NCBI RefSeq assembly: GCF_006716425.1
Contig: NZ_VFOZ01000001.1
Location: 6,448,001-6,512,000 of the forward strand
DNA: 64,000 nucleotides
Direction of reading: 5' to 3'
DNA from: Actinoallomurus bryophytorum
GTDB lineage: Bacteria; Actinomycetota; Actinomycetes; Streptosporangiales; Streptosporangiaceae
In this document: piece by piece, positions 24,066-31,079 of the stretch
Layout: every line of letters starts with the position of its first letter
Position numbering within the stretch: position 1 is the first letter of the stretch
The notes under the pieces: generated by a model
The model's database searches: none
What the model was told of the DNA's origin: nothing
Seen by the model: the letters and a program-made list of their open reading frames with translations, nothing else
Made by a program: the position numbers and the translations under genes

Positions 24066-25058
24066 ATGTACGAAGGACGATCCTGGCAGGCGGCCGAGTT
24101 CGGCGCGCCCAAGGACGTGATGCGTGTCGTGGAGGCCGCGTGGTCCGAACCACGCGAAGGGCAGGTGCTGGTCCGCGTACGCGCGGCGGGCGTCGGGTAC
24201 GCCGACGTGCTGCAGGTCCTCGGCCACTACCCGGGCGTGACCCCGCCGGTGGTGCCGGGCCTGGAGGTCTCCGGCGAGGTCGTCGCGGTCCCGGCGGGCT
24301 CGGGGTTCGCGGTCGGTGGCCGGGTCATGGGGATCACACCCGCCGCGATGGCCGAGCCGTACGGCGGCTACTCCGACTACGCGTACGTGCGCGAGGAAAG
24401 GACGCTCCCGATCCCGGCGGCGCTCTCCTTCGAGGAGGCGGCCGGGTTCGTGATCCCGTTCCGTACCGCCCACCAGGCGCTCGCGGAACGCATCCGGATG
24501 GAGCCAGGCGAGGTCCTGGCGATCCTCGGCGCGGGCGGGGCCGTGGGCAGCGCCGCGATCCAGCTCGGCAAGGCGCTCGGCGCCACGGTCATCGCGATCG
24601 CGGGCGGCGAGGAGAAGCTGAAGTTCTGCGTGGCCGCCGGTGCCGACCACGGCGTGAACCACCGCGAACAGGACGTCGCGGCGGAACTGAAGCGGCTCAC
24701 CGGCGGTGCCGGCGTGGACGTGCTCCTCGACCCGGTCGGCGGCGAGCTGGCGACCCGGACCCTGCAGGGCGTCGGATTCGGGGGACGCGTGCTCGTGGCC
24801 GGCTTCGCCAGCGGTTCGTTCCTCACCGTCGACGCCGCCGACCTGCTGATGCGCAACTACTCGGTCGTCGGCGTGTACGGCGGCGGAACCGCACCCGAGC
24901 AGGACGCCGCCGCCCACCGGAGGCTCATCGGCCTGGTCGAGGAGGGCGCCATCCGTACCCCCGTCGGCACGGTCAGCGAGTTCGGCGAGGTGCCGGACGT
25001 ACTCAGCAGCCTCACCTCGGGCGGCCCGGCGGGCAAGCACATCATCCGCGTCTCCTGA
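24066..25058 (+). CDS. NADPH:quinone oxidoreductase-like MDR protein
   Basis: This 330-residue medium-chain dehydrogenase/reductase is of the zinc-free quinone oxidoreductase type. The N-terminal GroES-like part includes VRVRAAGVGYADVLQVLGHY and PVVPGLEVSGEV. The Rossmann motif is AILGAGGAVGSAAIQLGKAL and the late motif LLDPVGGELATRTLQ. No structural zinc cysteine cluster is seen. ATG 24066 follows GGGGG. It lies 44 bp after the TetR gene on the same strand, so it is probably the third gene of the aldehyde operon. It would reduce quinones or alpha,beta-unsaturated carbonyls, which suits reactive-carbonyl detoxification. Confidence 0.9.
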   Translation: MYEGRSWQAAEFGAPKDVMRVVEAAWSEPREGQVLVRVRAAGVGYADVLQVLGHYPGVTPPVVPGLEVSGEVVAVPAGSGFAVGGRVMGITPAAMAEPYGGYSDYAYVREERTLPIPAALSFEEAAGFVIPFRTAHQALAERIRMEPGEVLAILGAGGAVGSAAIQLGKALGATVIAIAGGEEKLKFCVAAGADHGVNHREQDVAAELKRLTGGAGVDVLLDPVGGELATRTLQGVGFGGRVLVAGFASGSFLTVDAADLLMRNYSVVGVYGGGTAPEQDAAAHRRLIGLVEEGAIRTPVGTVSEFGEVPDVLSSLTSGGPAGKHIIRVS

Positions 25059-25139
25059 CACCTCCCCGGTGCGGCGTGGCGGGGGCACGTCGCACCGGGG
25101 GCCGAAGCCGTCGCGCACGGCCTAACCGCCAAAGTTCAT

Positions 25140-25200
25140 TTGACAGGTTACATCGGATCGCGCTTGAATTCTAACCATCTAGAATTGCTAAGAGGGTTAG
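25140..25200. promoter_or_regulatory. AT-rich palindromic island upstream of VOC gene
   Basis: This stretch is strikingly AT-rich for the genome. It contains TTGACA (25140-25145), a perfect dyad AATTCTA-ACCATC-TAGAATT (25167-25186), a -10-like TAGAAT (25180-25185), and CTAA-GAGGG-TTAG (25188-25200). CTAACC/GGTTAG half-sites recur (25121, 25171, 25195). It looks like an operator-promoter, though the -35/-10 spacing from TTGACA is not standard. Confidence 0.55.
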
Positions 25201-25249
25201 GTGTCGGGTCGCGGGACACCGCGATCGGCTGCGAGCGAGGGAGCGGGCG

Positions 25250-25327
25250 ATGGGGCGGATGCACATGCGGTTCGGCGGGGAGTGGCCGGTCGACGGTACG
25301 ACGCACCGAGATCTCTACGCGCGCTGA
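25250..25327 (+). CDS. Possible 25-residue leader peptide coupled to the VOC gene
   Basis: The ATG at 25250 lies behind a purine-rich GAGGGAGCGGG and opens 25 codons (start MGRMHMRFGGEWPVDG) with strong G/C third-base bias. Its TGA (25325-25327) overlaps the VOC ATG (25327-25329) as TGATG, the usual sign of translational coupling. The VOC gene itself has no Shine-Dalgarno. This could be a leader peptide or simply fortuitous; no family is recognised. Confidence 0.35.
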   Translation: MGRMHMRFGGEWPVDGTTHRDLYAR

Positions 25328-25758
25328 TGGACTACCGCATCGAGGTCATCACCCTGCCCGTCGGCGACGTCGACCGGGCTAAGCGGTTCTATACCGAGCA
25401 AGCGGGCTTCACGCTCGATGTCGACTACCACCCGAACAGCGAATTCCGCGTCGTCCAGGTCACGCCGCCGGGATCGTCCTGTTCGGTGCAGTTCGGTATC
25501 GGGCTCACCACCGCGATGCCGGCCTCGGCCCGCGCCATCTACCTCGTGGTGGACGACATCGAGGCCGCGAGCCGCGAGCTGACCGCGCGCGGGCTCGCGG
25601 TCGGCCCGCTCCGGCACAAGACCTCCGTCGGCGACTGGCAGGGGGACCACGCGCCCGGAGCCGATCCCCGGCGGCGGGACTACGCGAGCTTCGTCGACTT
25701 CGCCGACCCGGACGGCAACACCTGGATCGTCCAGGAGCGCGGCTTCGACGTCACTTGA
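25327..25758 (+). CDS. Glyoxalase/VOC-superfamily protein
   Basis: This 143-residue protein has one vicinal-oxygen-chelate domain: MDYRIEVITLPVGDVDRAKR then FYTEQAGFTLDVDYHP, the central strand SARAIYLVVDDIEAASREL and the C-terminal strand FVDFADPDGNTWIVQER. VOC proteins include glyoxalases, dioxygenases and antibiotic-binding proteins. The usual first metal His is not evident in the first strand, so metal use is uncertain. It follows a TGATG overlap with a small ORF and an AT-rich palindromic promoter. A GTG at 25201 is possible, but the extra residues have non-coding third-base use. Confidence 0.82.
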   Translation: MDYRIEVITLPVGDVDRAKRFYTEQAGFTLDVDYHPNSEFRVVQVTPPGSSCSVQFGIGLTTAMPASARAIYLVVDDIEAASRELTARGLAVGPLRHKTSVGDWQGDHAPGADPRRRDYASFVDFADPDGNTWIVQERGFDVT

Positions 25759-25784
25759 ACGAGGGGTGCCACGAGAACCACGGC

Positions 25785-26558
25785 TCAGGCGGCGGGGTCG
25801 CCGGCGAGGGGGTTGTCGGACAGTGTCACCGCGTCCCCTTGCAGCGGGCGGACGTCGACGCCGAGTGCGTCCGCGACGACGACGTGGCGGTCCGGTACGG
25901 GGATCCAGCCGGGGTCGTCGTCGTGCGGCTCGCTGGCCACCAGTACGCCGTCCTCCTCCGCCCGGTAGCAGAGCGTCTCGGCCCATGTCGTCGCCACGAT
26001 CCGGGTGCCGTCGGTGGCGAGCAGGTTCAGGCAGGCGCCCGGGTCGAGTGCGGCCAGTTCGTGCAGGAGCCCGGTCACGGCGGACTCCAGCGACAGGCCG
26101 CGGTCGAGGCGCTGCCACAGCAGCGTGGCGAGCAGCGCCGCGTCGCACGTCGACTCCGGCACGTATCCCGGCTCCAGCAGATGTGTGGTCTTCTCCCGGC
26201 TGACGTGGCCGTTCAGGCTGAGCAGGCAGCCGCCGTTGGTGAAGGGCGCGGTGGCGGCCTCCTCGATCGGCATGCCGGGGCTCGCGCCGCGGACCGCGCC
26301 GAGCACGCAGGACGCCGAGATCTGCGCGGCGAGCGCGGCGAACCCCTCATCGGCCTCGAACGGCACCGCCCGACGGTAGGACATCGCGGGAACCGGCTCA
26401 CCGGGCGGGAACCAGCCGGCCCCGAACCCGTCACGGTTGACGAGGTCGATGTTCTGCCAGCGCGGCCTGGCGGCCTGGCGCGGCAGCCCGTACGAGGGTT
26501 CGAGGATGAGTTCGGCCAGGGTCCGTGGCCTGCCCAGCCAGGCGAAGTGACGGCACAT
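25785..26558 (-). CDS. Class II glutamine amidotransferase, EgtC-like
   Basis: This 257-residue Ntn-hydrolase begins MCRHFAWLG, so Cys2 becomes the N-terminal nucleophile after Met removal. Family motifs are NRDGFGAGWF, GAVRGASPGMPIE, LLSLNGHV and VASEPHDDDPGW. It closely resembles EgtC, which removes gamma-glutamate from gamma-Glu-hercynylcysteine sulfoxide in ergothioneine synthesis. No egtB, egtD or egtE homologue is nearby. It is the last gene of an operon with an asparagine-synthase-type amidotransferase (54 bp upstream) and a ligase fusion. It may therefore deglutamylate the product of that pathway rather than ergothioneine (inference). Confidence 0.85.
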   Translation of the reverse strand: MCRHFAWLGRPRTLAELILEPSYGLPRQAARPRWQNIDLVNRDGFGAGWFPPGEPVPAMSYRRAVPFEADEGFAALAAQISASCVLGAVRGASPGMPIEEAATAPFTNGGCLLSLNGHVSREKTTHLLEPGYVPESTCDAALLATLLWQRLDRGLSLESAVTGLLHELAALDPGACLNLLATDGTRIVATTWAETLCYRAEEDGVLVASEPHDDDPGWIPVPDRHVVVADALGVDVRPLQGDAVTLSDNPLAGDPAA

Positions 26559-26612
26559 CTACGTGGGTTCCCCTTTCGCTGATTACGTTGGCCAAGAGGG
26601 TGTCTGACACCC

Positions 26613-28379
26613 TTATGCTCCGTGCGCCTGGAGCCAGAGCTCCAGCAGCGCCAGTTGCCACAGCGCACTGGCGCCCAGAGTCGTCCGGTGCTCGTCGGGC
26701 GCGGCCAGCAGCTCGTCGACGTGGTCCTGCCGGAACAGCCCACGTGACTTCGCCGCCGGGTCGTGCAGCGCCTCGCGCACCAATTCAAGATAGGGACCGG
26801 ACAAGTGACGGATCGCGGGCACCGGGAAGTACCCCTTGGTCCGGTCGATCACTTCGTCGGGCACCATGCCCCGCGCGGCGTCCTTCAACACGCCCTTGCC
26901 GTCGGCGGCGAGCTTGAGTTCGGGCGGGCAGGACGCGGCCAGCTCGACCAGCTCGTGGTCGAGGAAGGGGGTGCGTGCCTCCAGGCCCCAGGCCATCGTC
27001 ATGTTGTCGACGCGTTTGACCGGGTCGTCGACCAGCATGACGGTGGTGTCGAGCCGCAGGGCTGCGTCGAGCGCGGTATCCGCGCCCGGCGCGCCGAGAT
27101 GCGTGCGCGCGAAGTCGCCGCTGACGTCGTTCTCCAGCAGGTACGCCGGGCTGAGCACGCCGGCCAGTGCGGAGTGCGGCCGGTCGAAGAACACCTTGGC
27201 GTAGGCATCGGTGACACCGGCCCGCGGGACGCCGGCGAGCGGCGGATACCAGTCATATCCGGCGAAGACCTCGTCCGCCCCCTGACCGGACTGCACGACC
27301 TTGACGTGGCGTGCGACCTCCTGGGACAGCAGGTAGAACGCGACGGCGTCGTGGCTGACCATCGGCTCGCTCATCGCCGTGACCGCGCCCGTGAGCGCGG
27401 GCAGCAGCCGTGAGTCCTCGATCCGGATCTGGTGATGGTCGGTGCCGAACCGCTCGGCGACCAGGTCGGAGTAGGCGAACTCGTCGCCCGACTCGCCGCC
27501 CGCCGAGGCGAACCCGATGCTGAACGTTTTCAGGTCCCGCTGCCCGGCCTCGGCCAGCAGCGCCACGATGAAGCTGGAGTCCAGTCCGCCGGACAGCAGC
27601 ACGCCGACGGGCACGTCGGCGACCATCCGCCGGTCCACCGCGGTCCGCAACGCCGCGAGCACCGCGTCGCTCCAGTCGTCGCGGCTCAGGTCCCGGGTGA
27701 ACGAGGGCCGCCAGTAGACCAGGTCCTCGGCGCTGCCGTCCGGCCGGATGGTGCGCACCGTGGCGGGAGGGAGCTTCTGCACCGAGGTGAAGATCGTGCG
27801 CGGCGGCGGCACCACCGAGTGGAAGGTCATGTAGTGGTGGAGCGCCGCCAGGTCGATGTCGGTGGAGATGCCGCCGCCGGCCAGCAGCGCGGGCAGGGTG
27901 GAGGCGAACCTCAGCCGCCGCGCGTCCCGCGTGACGTACAGGGGCTTGATGCCCAGGCGGTCACGGCCGAGGACGACCAGCCCGGAGTCGCGCTCGACGA
28001 TGGCGAAGGCGAACATCCCCATGAAGCGGCCGACGCACTCGGCACCCCATCGGTGGTAGGCCTTGAGCAGGACCTCGGTGTCAGAGGTGGAGAAGAACCG
28101 GTAGCCCTCGGCTCGCAGCTCCTCGCGCAGGTCCTTGTAGTTGTAGAGACAGCCGTTGAAGACCGCGGTCAGGCCCAGGTCGCTGTCCGTCATCGGCTGG
28201 GCGGCACGGTCCGACAGGTCGATGATCTTCAGGCGCCGGTGGCCGAGCGCCACCGGGCCCTGGGACCACAGGCCGCTGCCGTCCGGGCCGCGGGGCTCCA
28301 TCGCCCGGGTCATCGCCGCCACGGCGGTGACGTCGGCGACGTCACCGTCCAGCCGGATCTCTCCGCTCAGTCCGCACAT
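26613..28379 (-). CDS. Asparagine synthase-family amidotransferase (N-acetylglutaminylglutamine amidotransferase-like)
   Basis: This 588-residue two-domain enzyme has an N-terminal class II glutaminase starting MCGLSGEI (Cys2 nucleophile; RGPDGSG, FNGCLYNYKDL, DRLGIKPLYV). The C-terminal ATP-pyrophosphatase synthetase has PP-loop SGGLDSSF, followed by the motifs FSIGFASAGG, GQGADEVFAGYDW and ARTPFLDHELVELA. It resembles the amidotransferase of the N-acetylglutaminylglutamine amide (NAGGN) osmoprotectant trio rather than housekeeping AsnB. It would convert a carboxylate to an amide using glutamine. It lies 36 bp after the ligase-fusion gene and before the EgtC-like gene. The usual NAGGN partner (GNAT-ATP-grasp) is missing and is replaced by a different ligase. 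Confidence 0.88.
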   Translation of the reverse strand: MCGLSGEIRLDGDVADVTAVAAMTRAMEPRGPDGSGLWSQGPVALGHRRLKIIDLSDRAAQPMTDSDLGLTAVFNGCLYNYKDLREELRAEGYRFFSTSDTEVLLKAYHRWGAECVGRFMGMFAFAIVERDSGLVVLGRDRLGIKPLYVTRDARRLRFASTLPALLAGGGISTDIDLAALHHYMTFHSVVPPPRTIFTSVQKLPPATVRTIRPDGSAEDLVYWRPSFTRDLSRDDWSDAVLAALRTAVDRRMVADVPVGVLLSGGLDSSFIVALLAEAGQRDLKTFSIGFASAGGESGDEFAYSDLVAERFGTDHHQIRIEDSRLLPALTGAVTAMSEPMVSHDAVAFYLLSQEVARHVKVVQSGQGADEVFAGYDWYPPLAGVPRAGVTDAYAKVFFDRPHSALAGVLSPAYLLENDVSGDFARTHLGAPGADTALDAALRLDTTVMLVDDPVKRVDNMTMAWGLEARTPFLDHELVELAASCPPELKLAADGKGVLKDAARGMVPDEVIDRTKGYFPVPAIRHLSGPYLELVREALHDPAAKSRGLFRQDHVDELLAAPDEHRTTLGASALWQLALLELWLQAHGA

Positions 28380-28415
28380 CGGCGCATCCCCATTTACCGT
28401 CCTCTTCGCGAAGTG

Positions 28416-30935
28416 TCACTGCATCAGCCAAGTGTCCTTGGATCCGCCTCCCTGCGAGGAGTTGACGATGCGGCTGCCGGCCGGCGCCACACGGGTCAGT
28501 GCCATGGGTACCACCACCGGGTCGTCTCCGGCGCAGACGAATACTCGCAGGTCGACCGCTCTCGGTTCCAACCCGCCCTTCACGAACGTCGGATGGGTCG
28601 ACAGGCGCACGGTCTCCTGTGCCACCCAGCGATCGGGGTCGGCCTCGATCAGGCCGCGGACCTCGGCGAGCTCACGGGGCGAGGCGTCCGGGCCGATGAC
28701 CACGCCCTGGCCGCCGTACCCGTCCACCGGCTTGGCCACGAGCTCCTCCAGCCGGTCGAGCACCTCGGCGCGCTGGCCGGAGTCACGGCAGAGGTAGGTC
28801 GGCACGTTCGGCAGCAGCGGCCGCTCGCCGAGGTAGTACTCCACGAGCCGGGGCACGTACGCGTACAGGGACTTGTCGTCGGCGACCCCGTTGCCGGGGG
28901 CGTTGGCGAGCCGGAGCGTCCCGCGTTCGAGGGCGTCCAGCAGGCCGGGGCCCAGCGGGCGGCCGTCCGCCCCCTCGGCGCCGAACAGCTCGTCCTCGTC
29001 GATGCGCCGGTAGAGCACGCACAACCGGTCGCCGCCGGTGGTCCGCACGCCGTCGCCGTCCACGACCAGCTCGCCGGGCCGGACCAGGGGGATGTCCATC
29101 TCGTCGGCGAGCAGCCGGTGCTCGAAGAACGCCGAGTCCTCGGGACCGAGGGTGATGAGGGCCGCGTCGGACGAGGCGGCGGTCAGCGCCGCCTTCAGCA
29201 TGGACACCGCCCGGGCGGGTGAGGGCGTGTGCGCGGCCAGTACCAGCTCGGGCAGCACCCGGCCGGCGAGCCAGCGGTTGGCCATCGCGTACCCGATGCC
29301 GGAGGGTACCCGCAGGTTGTCCTCGAGCACGGTCCAGCGGCCGGCTCCGTCGCTGACCAGGTCGATGCCTGCCACGGCGCAGCGTACGACGCCGTGCGGC
29401 ACCCGGTATCCGGCCTGGTGCAGGCCGGGGGAGTCGTCGATCGTCCAGGCGGGGACGATGCCGTCACGTACCGCCGAACGCTCCCCGTAGGCGTCCTGCA
29501 GGAACGCCTCCAGGGCGCGCACCCGCTGCGTCAGCCCGGTCCGCAGGAACTCCCAGTCCTCCGCGGTGACCACCCGGGGCACCAGGTCGAACGGGAACAG
29601 CCGGTCCTCCTCGCCCTCGAGGTGGAACGTCATGCCCAGCCCGCGCTGGACCTCGTCGCGCCGCCGCTCGCGGTCGCGCAGCCCGTCGGCGCCGATCCGG
29701 TCCAGCGCGGTCAGCACCATGCCGTAGGGCCCGCGGGCGCTGCCGTCGAAGACGATCGCCTCGTCGCACGACGCGTCGTAACCGGCCAGCATCTCGGTCA
29801 CCGCACGGCGTGCCGGACCGGCGCCCGGCACCCAGTCGGTGTTGGCACGGGTCTCGGCGACCAGCAGGTCAACGACCTCCGCCAGGCCGCCGCGCGCGAA
29901 CGCCTCGCGCTGGCGGGCGGCCGAGCTGCCACGCGCCAGCGCGGCCTCGGTCAGCTCCGTGACCAGCTCCCAGTCGCCGGCGGCCTCCAGCCGGGGACGC
30001 TGCCGCTCCAGAAGCCTGCGCAGCAACTGCCGGGCCGGCACCGGGGTGCCGTCGGCGGGGTCGACGAGCTCGCCCTCCAGACCGGAACGCGCGGCCCGCC
30101 ACGTCGCGGCCCGTACGACCTCGGTACGGGTCGCGGACGCGGGGCGCCCGGCGGTCACGGCGTCGATCTCCTCGACGACGATCGCGCGGAACAGGCCGGC
30201 CAGCAGGACGACGTCCTCCAGGCGCGGGCAGGCGTCGGCGATCCGCAGCTCCAGTGTGGGCAGGTGCGCGGACGGCCGGACATCGAAATAGATCATGCCG
30301 GGATCGGTGATCGCGCCGGAGCTCACGAGGTCGGCGACCATCGCGTCGTACTCGGCGGCGGACCCGAACGCGCCGAGCGGTCCGGTGGTGGGCCAGCGCG
30401 ACCACAGCAGCGTGCGGTAGCTGGCGTACCCGGTGTCAGTGCCCAGCCAGAACGGTGAGCTGGCCGACAGCGCGAGGAGCGCCGGCAGCCAGGGCGACAC
30501 CCGGTGTGCCACGGCCACCGCGAGGTCGCGGTCGCCGACGTCGACGTGCACCTGGGCGCCGCAGATGAGCTGTTCGCGCGCGAGCAGCTGGTACTCGTCC
30601 AGCATGTTCTCGTAGCGCGGGTCGGGTGTGACCTTGAGCGACTCGAGGTCCGCGACGGGCACGGTGCCGGCCGCCACGATGCCCATGCCGAGCCCCTCGG
30701 CCGCCGCCACGACACCGCGGCGCAGCGCCGCGAGGTCCTCGGCCAGGTCGATGAGCCGGACGTACGGGCGGCTGTTGGTCTCCACCACCGACCGCTGCAA
30801 CTCCGCGCCGAAGCGCTCCTGCGGGAGCTGTGCGAGCAGGCTGTCGGCCCTCGGGATGAGCCGGCGATCCTCCAGGTCGACGGTGTGGAACTCTTCCTCG
30901 ACACCGATCGCCACGAGCTCGGTCCGTTGTGCCAT
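28416..30935 (-). CDS. Carboxylate-amine ligase (GCS2/YbdK type) fused to circularly permuted ATP-grasp
   Basis: This 839-residue fusion has residues ~1-370 as a GCS2-family glutamate-cysteine ligase-like domain (VAIGVEEEFHTVDLE, ICGAQVHVDVGDR, TLELRIADACP). Residues ~390-839 are a type-2 circularly permuted ATP-grasp (EDRLFPFDLVPRVV, GLTQRVRALEAFL, TVLEDNLRVPSGIGYAMANR, AKPVDGYGGQGVVIG). Both halves form amide bonds at ATP cost, so one polypeptide could make two successive peptide bonds, possibly starting from glutamate. It is first in a three-gene operon with two class II amidotransferases. The start ATG has no Shine-Dalgarno, and a -10-like TACTCT ends six bases before it, so it is probably leaderless. 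The product is unknown. Confidence 0.86.
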   Translation of the reverse strand: MAQRTELVAIGVEEEFHTVDLEDRRLIPRADSLLAQLPQERFGAELQRSVVETNSRPYVRLIDLAEDLAALRRGVVAAAEGLGMGIVAAGTVPVADLESLKVTPDPRYENMLDEYQLLAREQLICGAQVHVDVGDRDLAVAVAHRVSPWLPALLALSASSPFWLGTDTGYASYRTLLWSRWPTTGPLGAFGSAAEYDAMVADLVSSGAITDPGMIYFDVRPSAHLPTLELRIADACPRLEDVVLLAGLFRAIVVEEIDAVTAGRPASATRTEVVRAATWRAARSGLEGELVDPADGTPVPARQLLRRLLERQRPRLEAAGDWELVTELTEAALARGSSAARQREAFARGGLAEVVDLLVAETRANTDWVPGAGPARRAVTEMLAGYDASCDEAIVFDGSARGPYGMVLTALDRIGADGLRDRERRRDEVQRGLGMTFHLEGEEDRLFPFDLVPRVVTAEDWEFLRTGLTQRVRALEAFLQDAYGERSAVRDGIVPAWTIDDSPGLHQAGYRVPHGVVRCAVAGIDLVSDGAGRWTVLEDNLRVPSGIGYAMANRWLAGRVLPELVLAAHTPSPARAVSMLKAALTAASSDAALITLGPEDSAFFEHRLLADEMDIPLVRPGELVVDGDGVRTTGGDRLCVLYRRIDEDELFGAEGADGRPLGPGLLDALERGTLRLANAPGNGVADDKSLYAYVPRLVEYYLGERPLLPNVPTYLCRDSGQRAEVLDRLEELVAKPVDGYGGQGVVIGPDASPRELAEVRGLIEADPDRWVAQETVRLSTHPTFVKGGLEPRAVDLRVFVCAGDDPVVVPMALTRVAPAGSRIVNSSQGGGSKDTWLMQ

Positions 30936-30946
30936 TGGCAGAGAGT

Positions 30947-30957
30947 ACGTCGGACGT
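30947..30957. promoter_or_regulatory. Palindrome upstream of ligase operon
   Basis: ACGTCGGACGT is a perfect 11-bp palindrome just upstream of the predicted -10 of the ligase operon. GGACGT recurs 11 bp further on (30963-30968), giving helically phased half-sites. It is a possible regulator-binding site. Confidence 0.4.
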
Positions 30958-31079
30958 GTTACGGACGTATGTCACAAAATGCGTACATCCGCGTGTCAGG
31001 GTGACCCGGCGCGGATCCTCAAGTGGGTGGCACGGATCGTCAATGACCGCGGTCCGTCTCCGTACCAACACTGAGAGGC

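Noticed and set aside
25785-26558. Ergothioneine cluster
   Set aside because: Only an EgtC-like gene is present; no EgtB, EgtD or EgtE, and the GCS2 domain is fused to an ATP-grasp, unlike EgtA.
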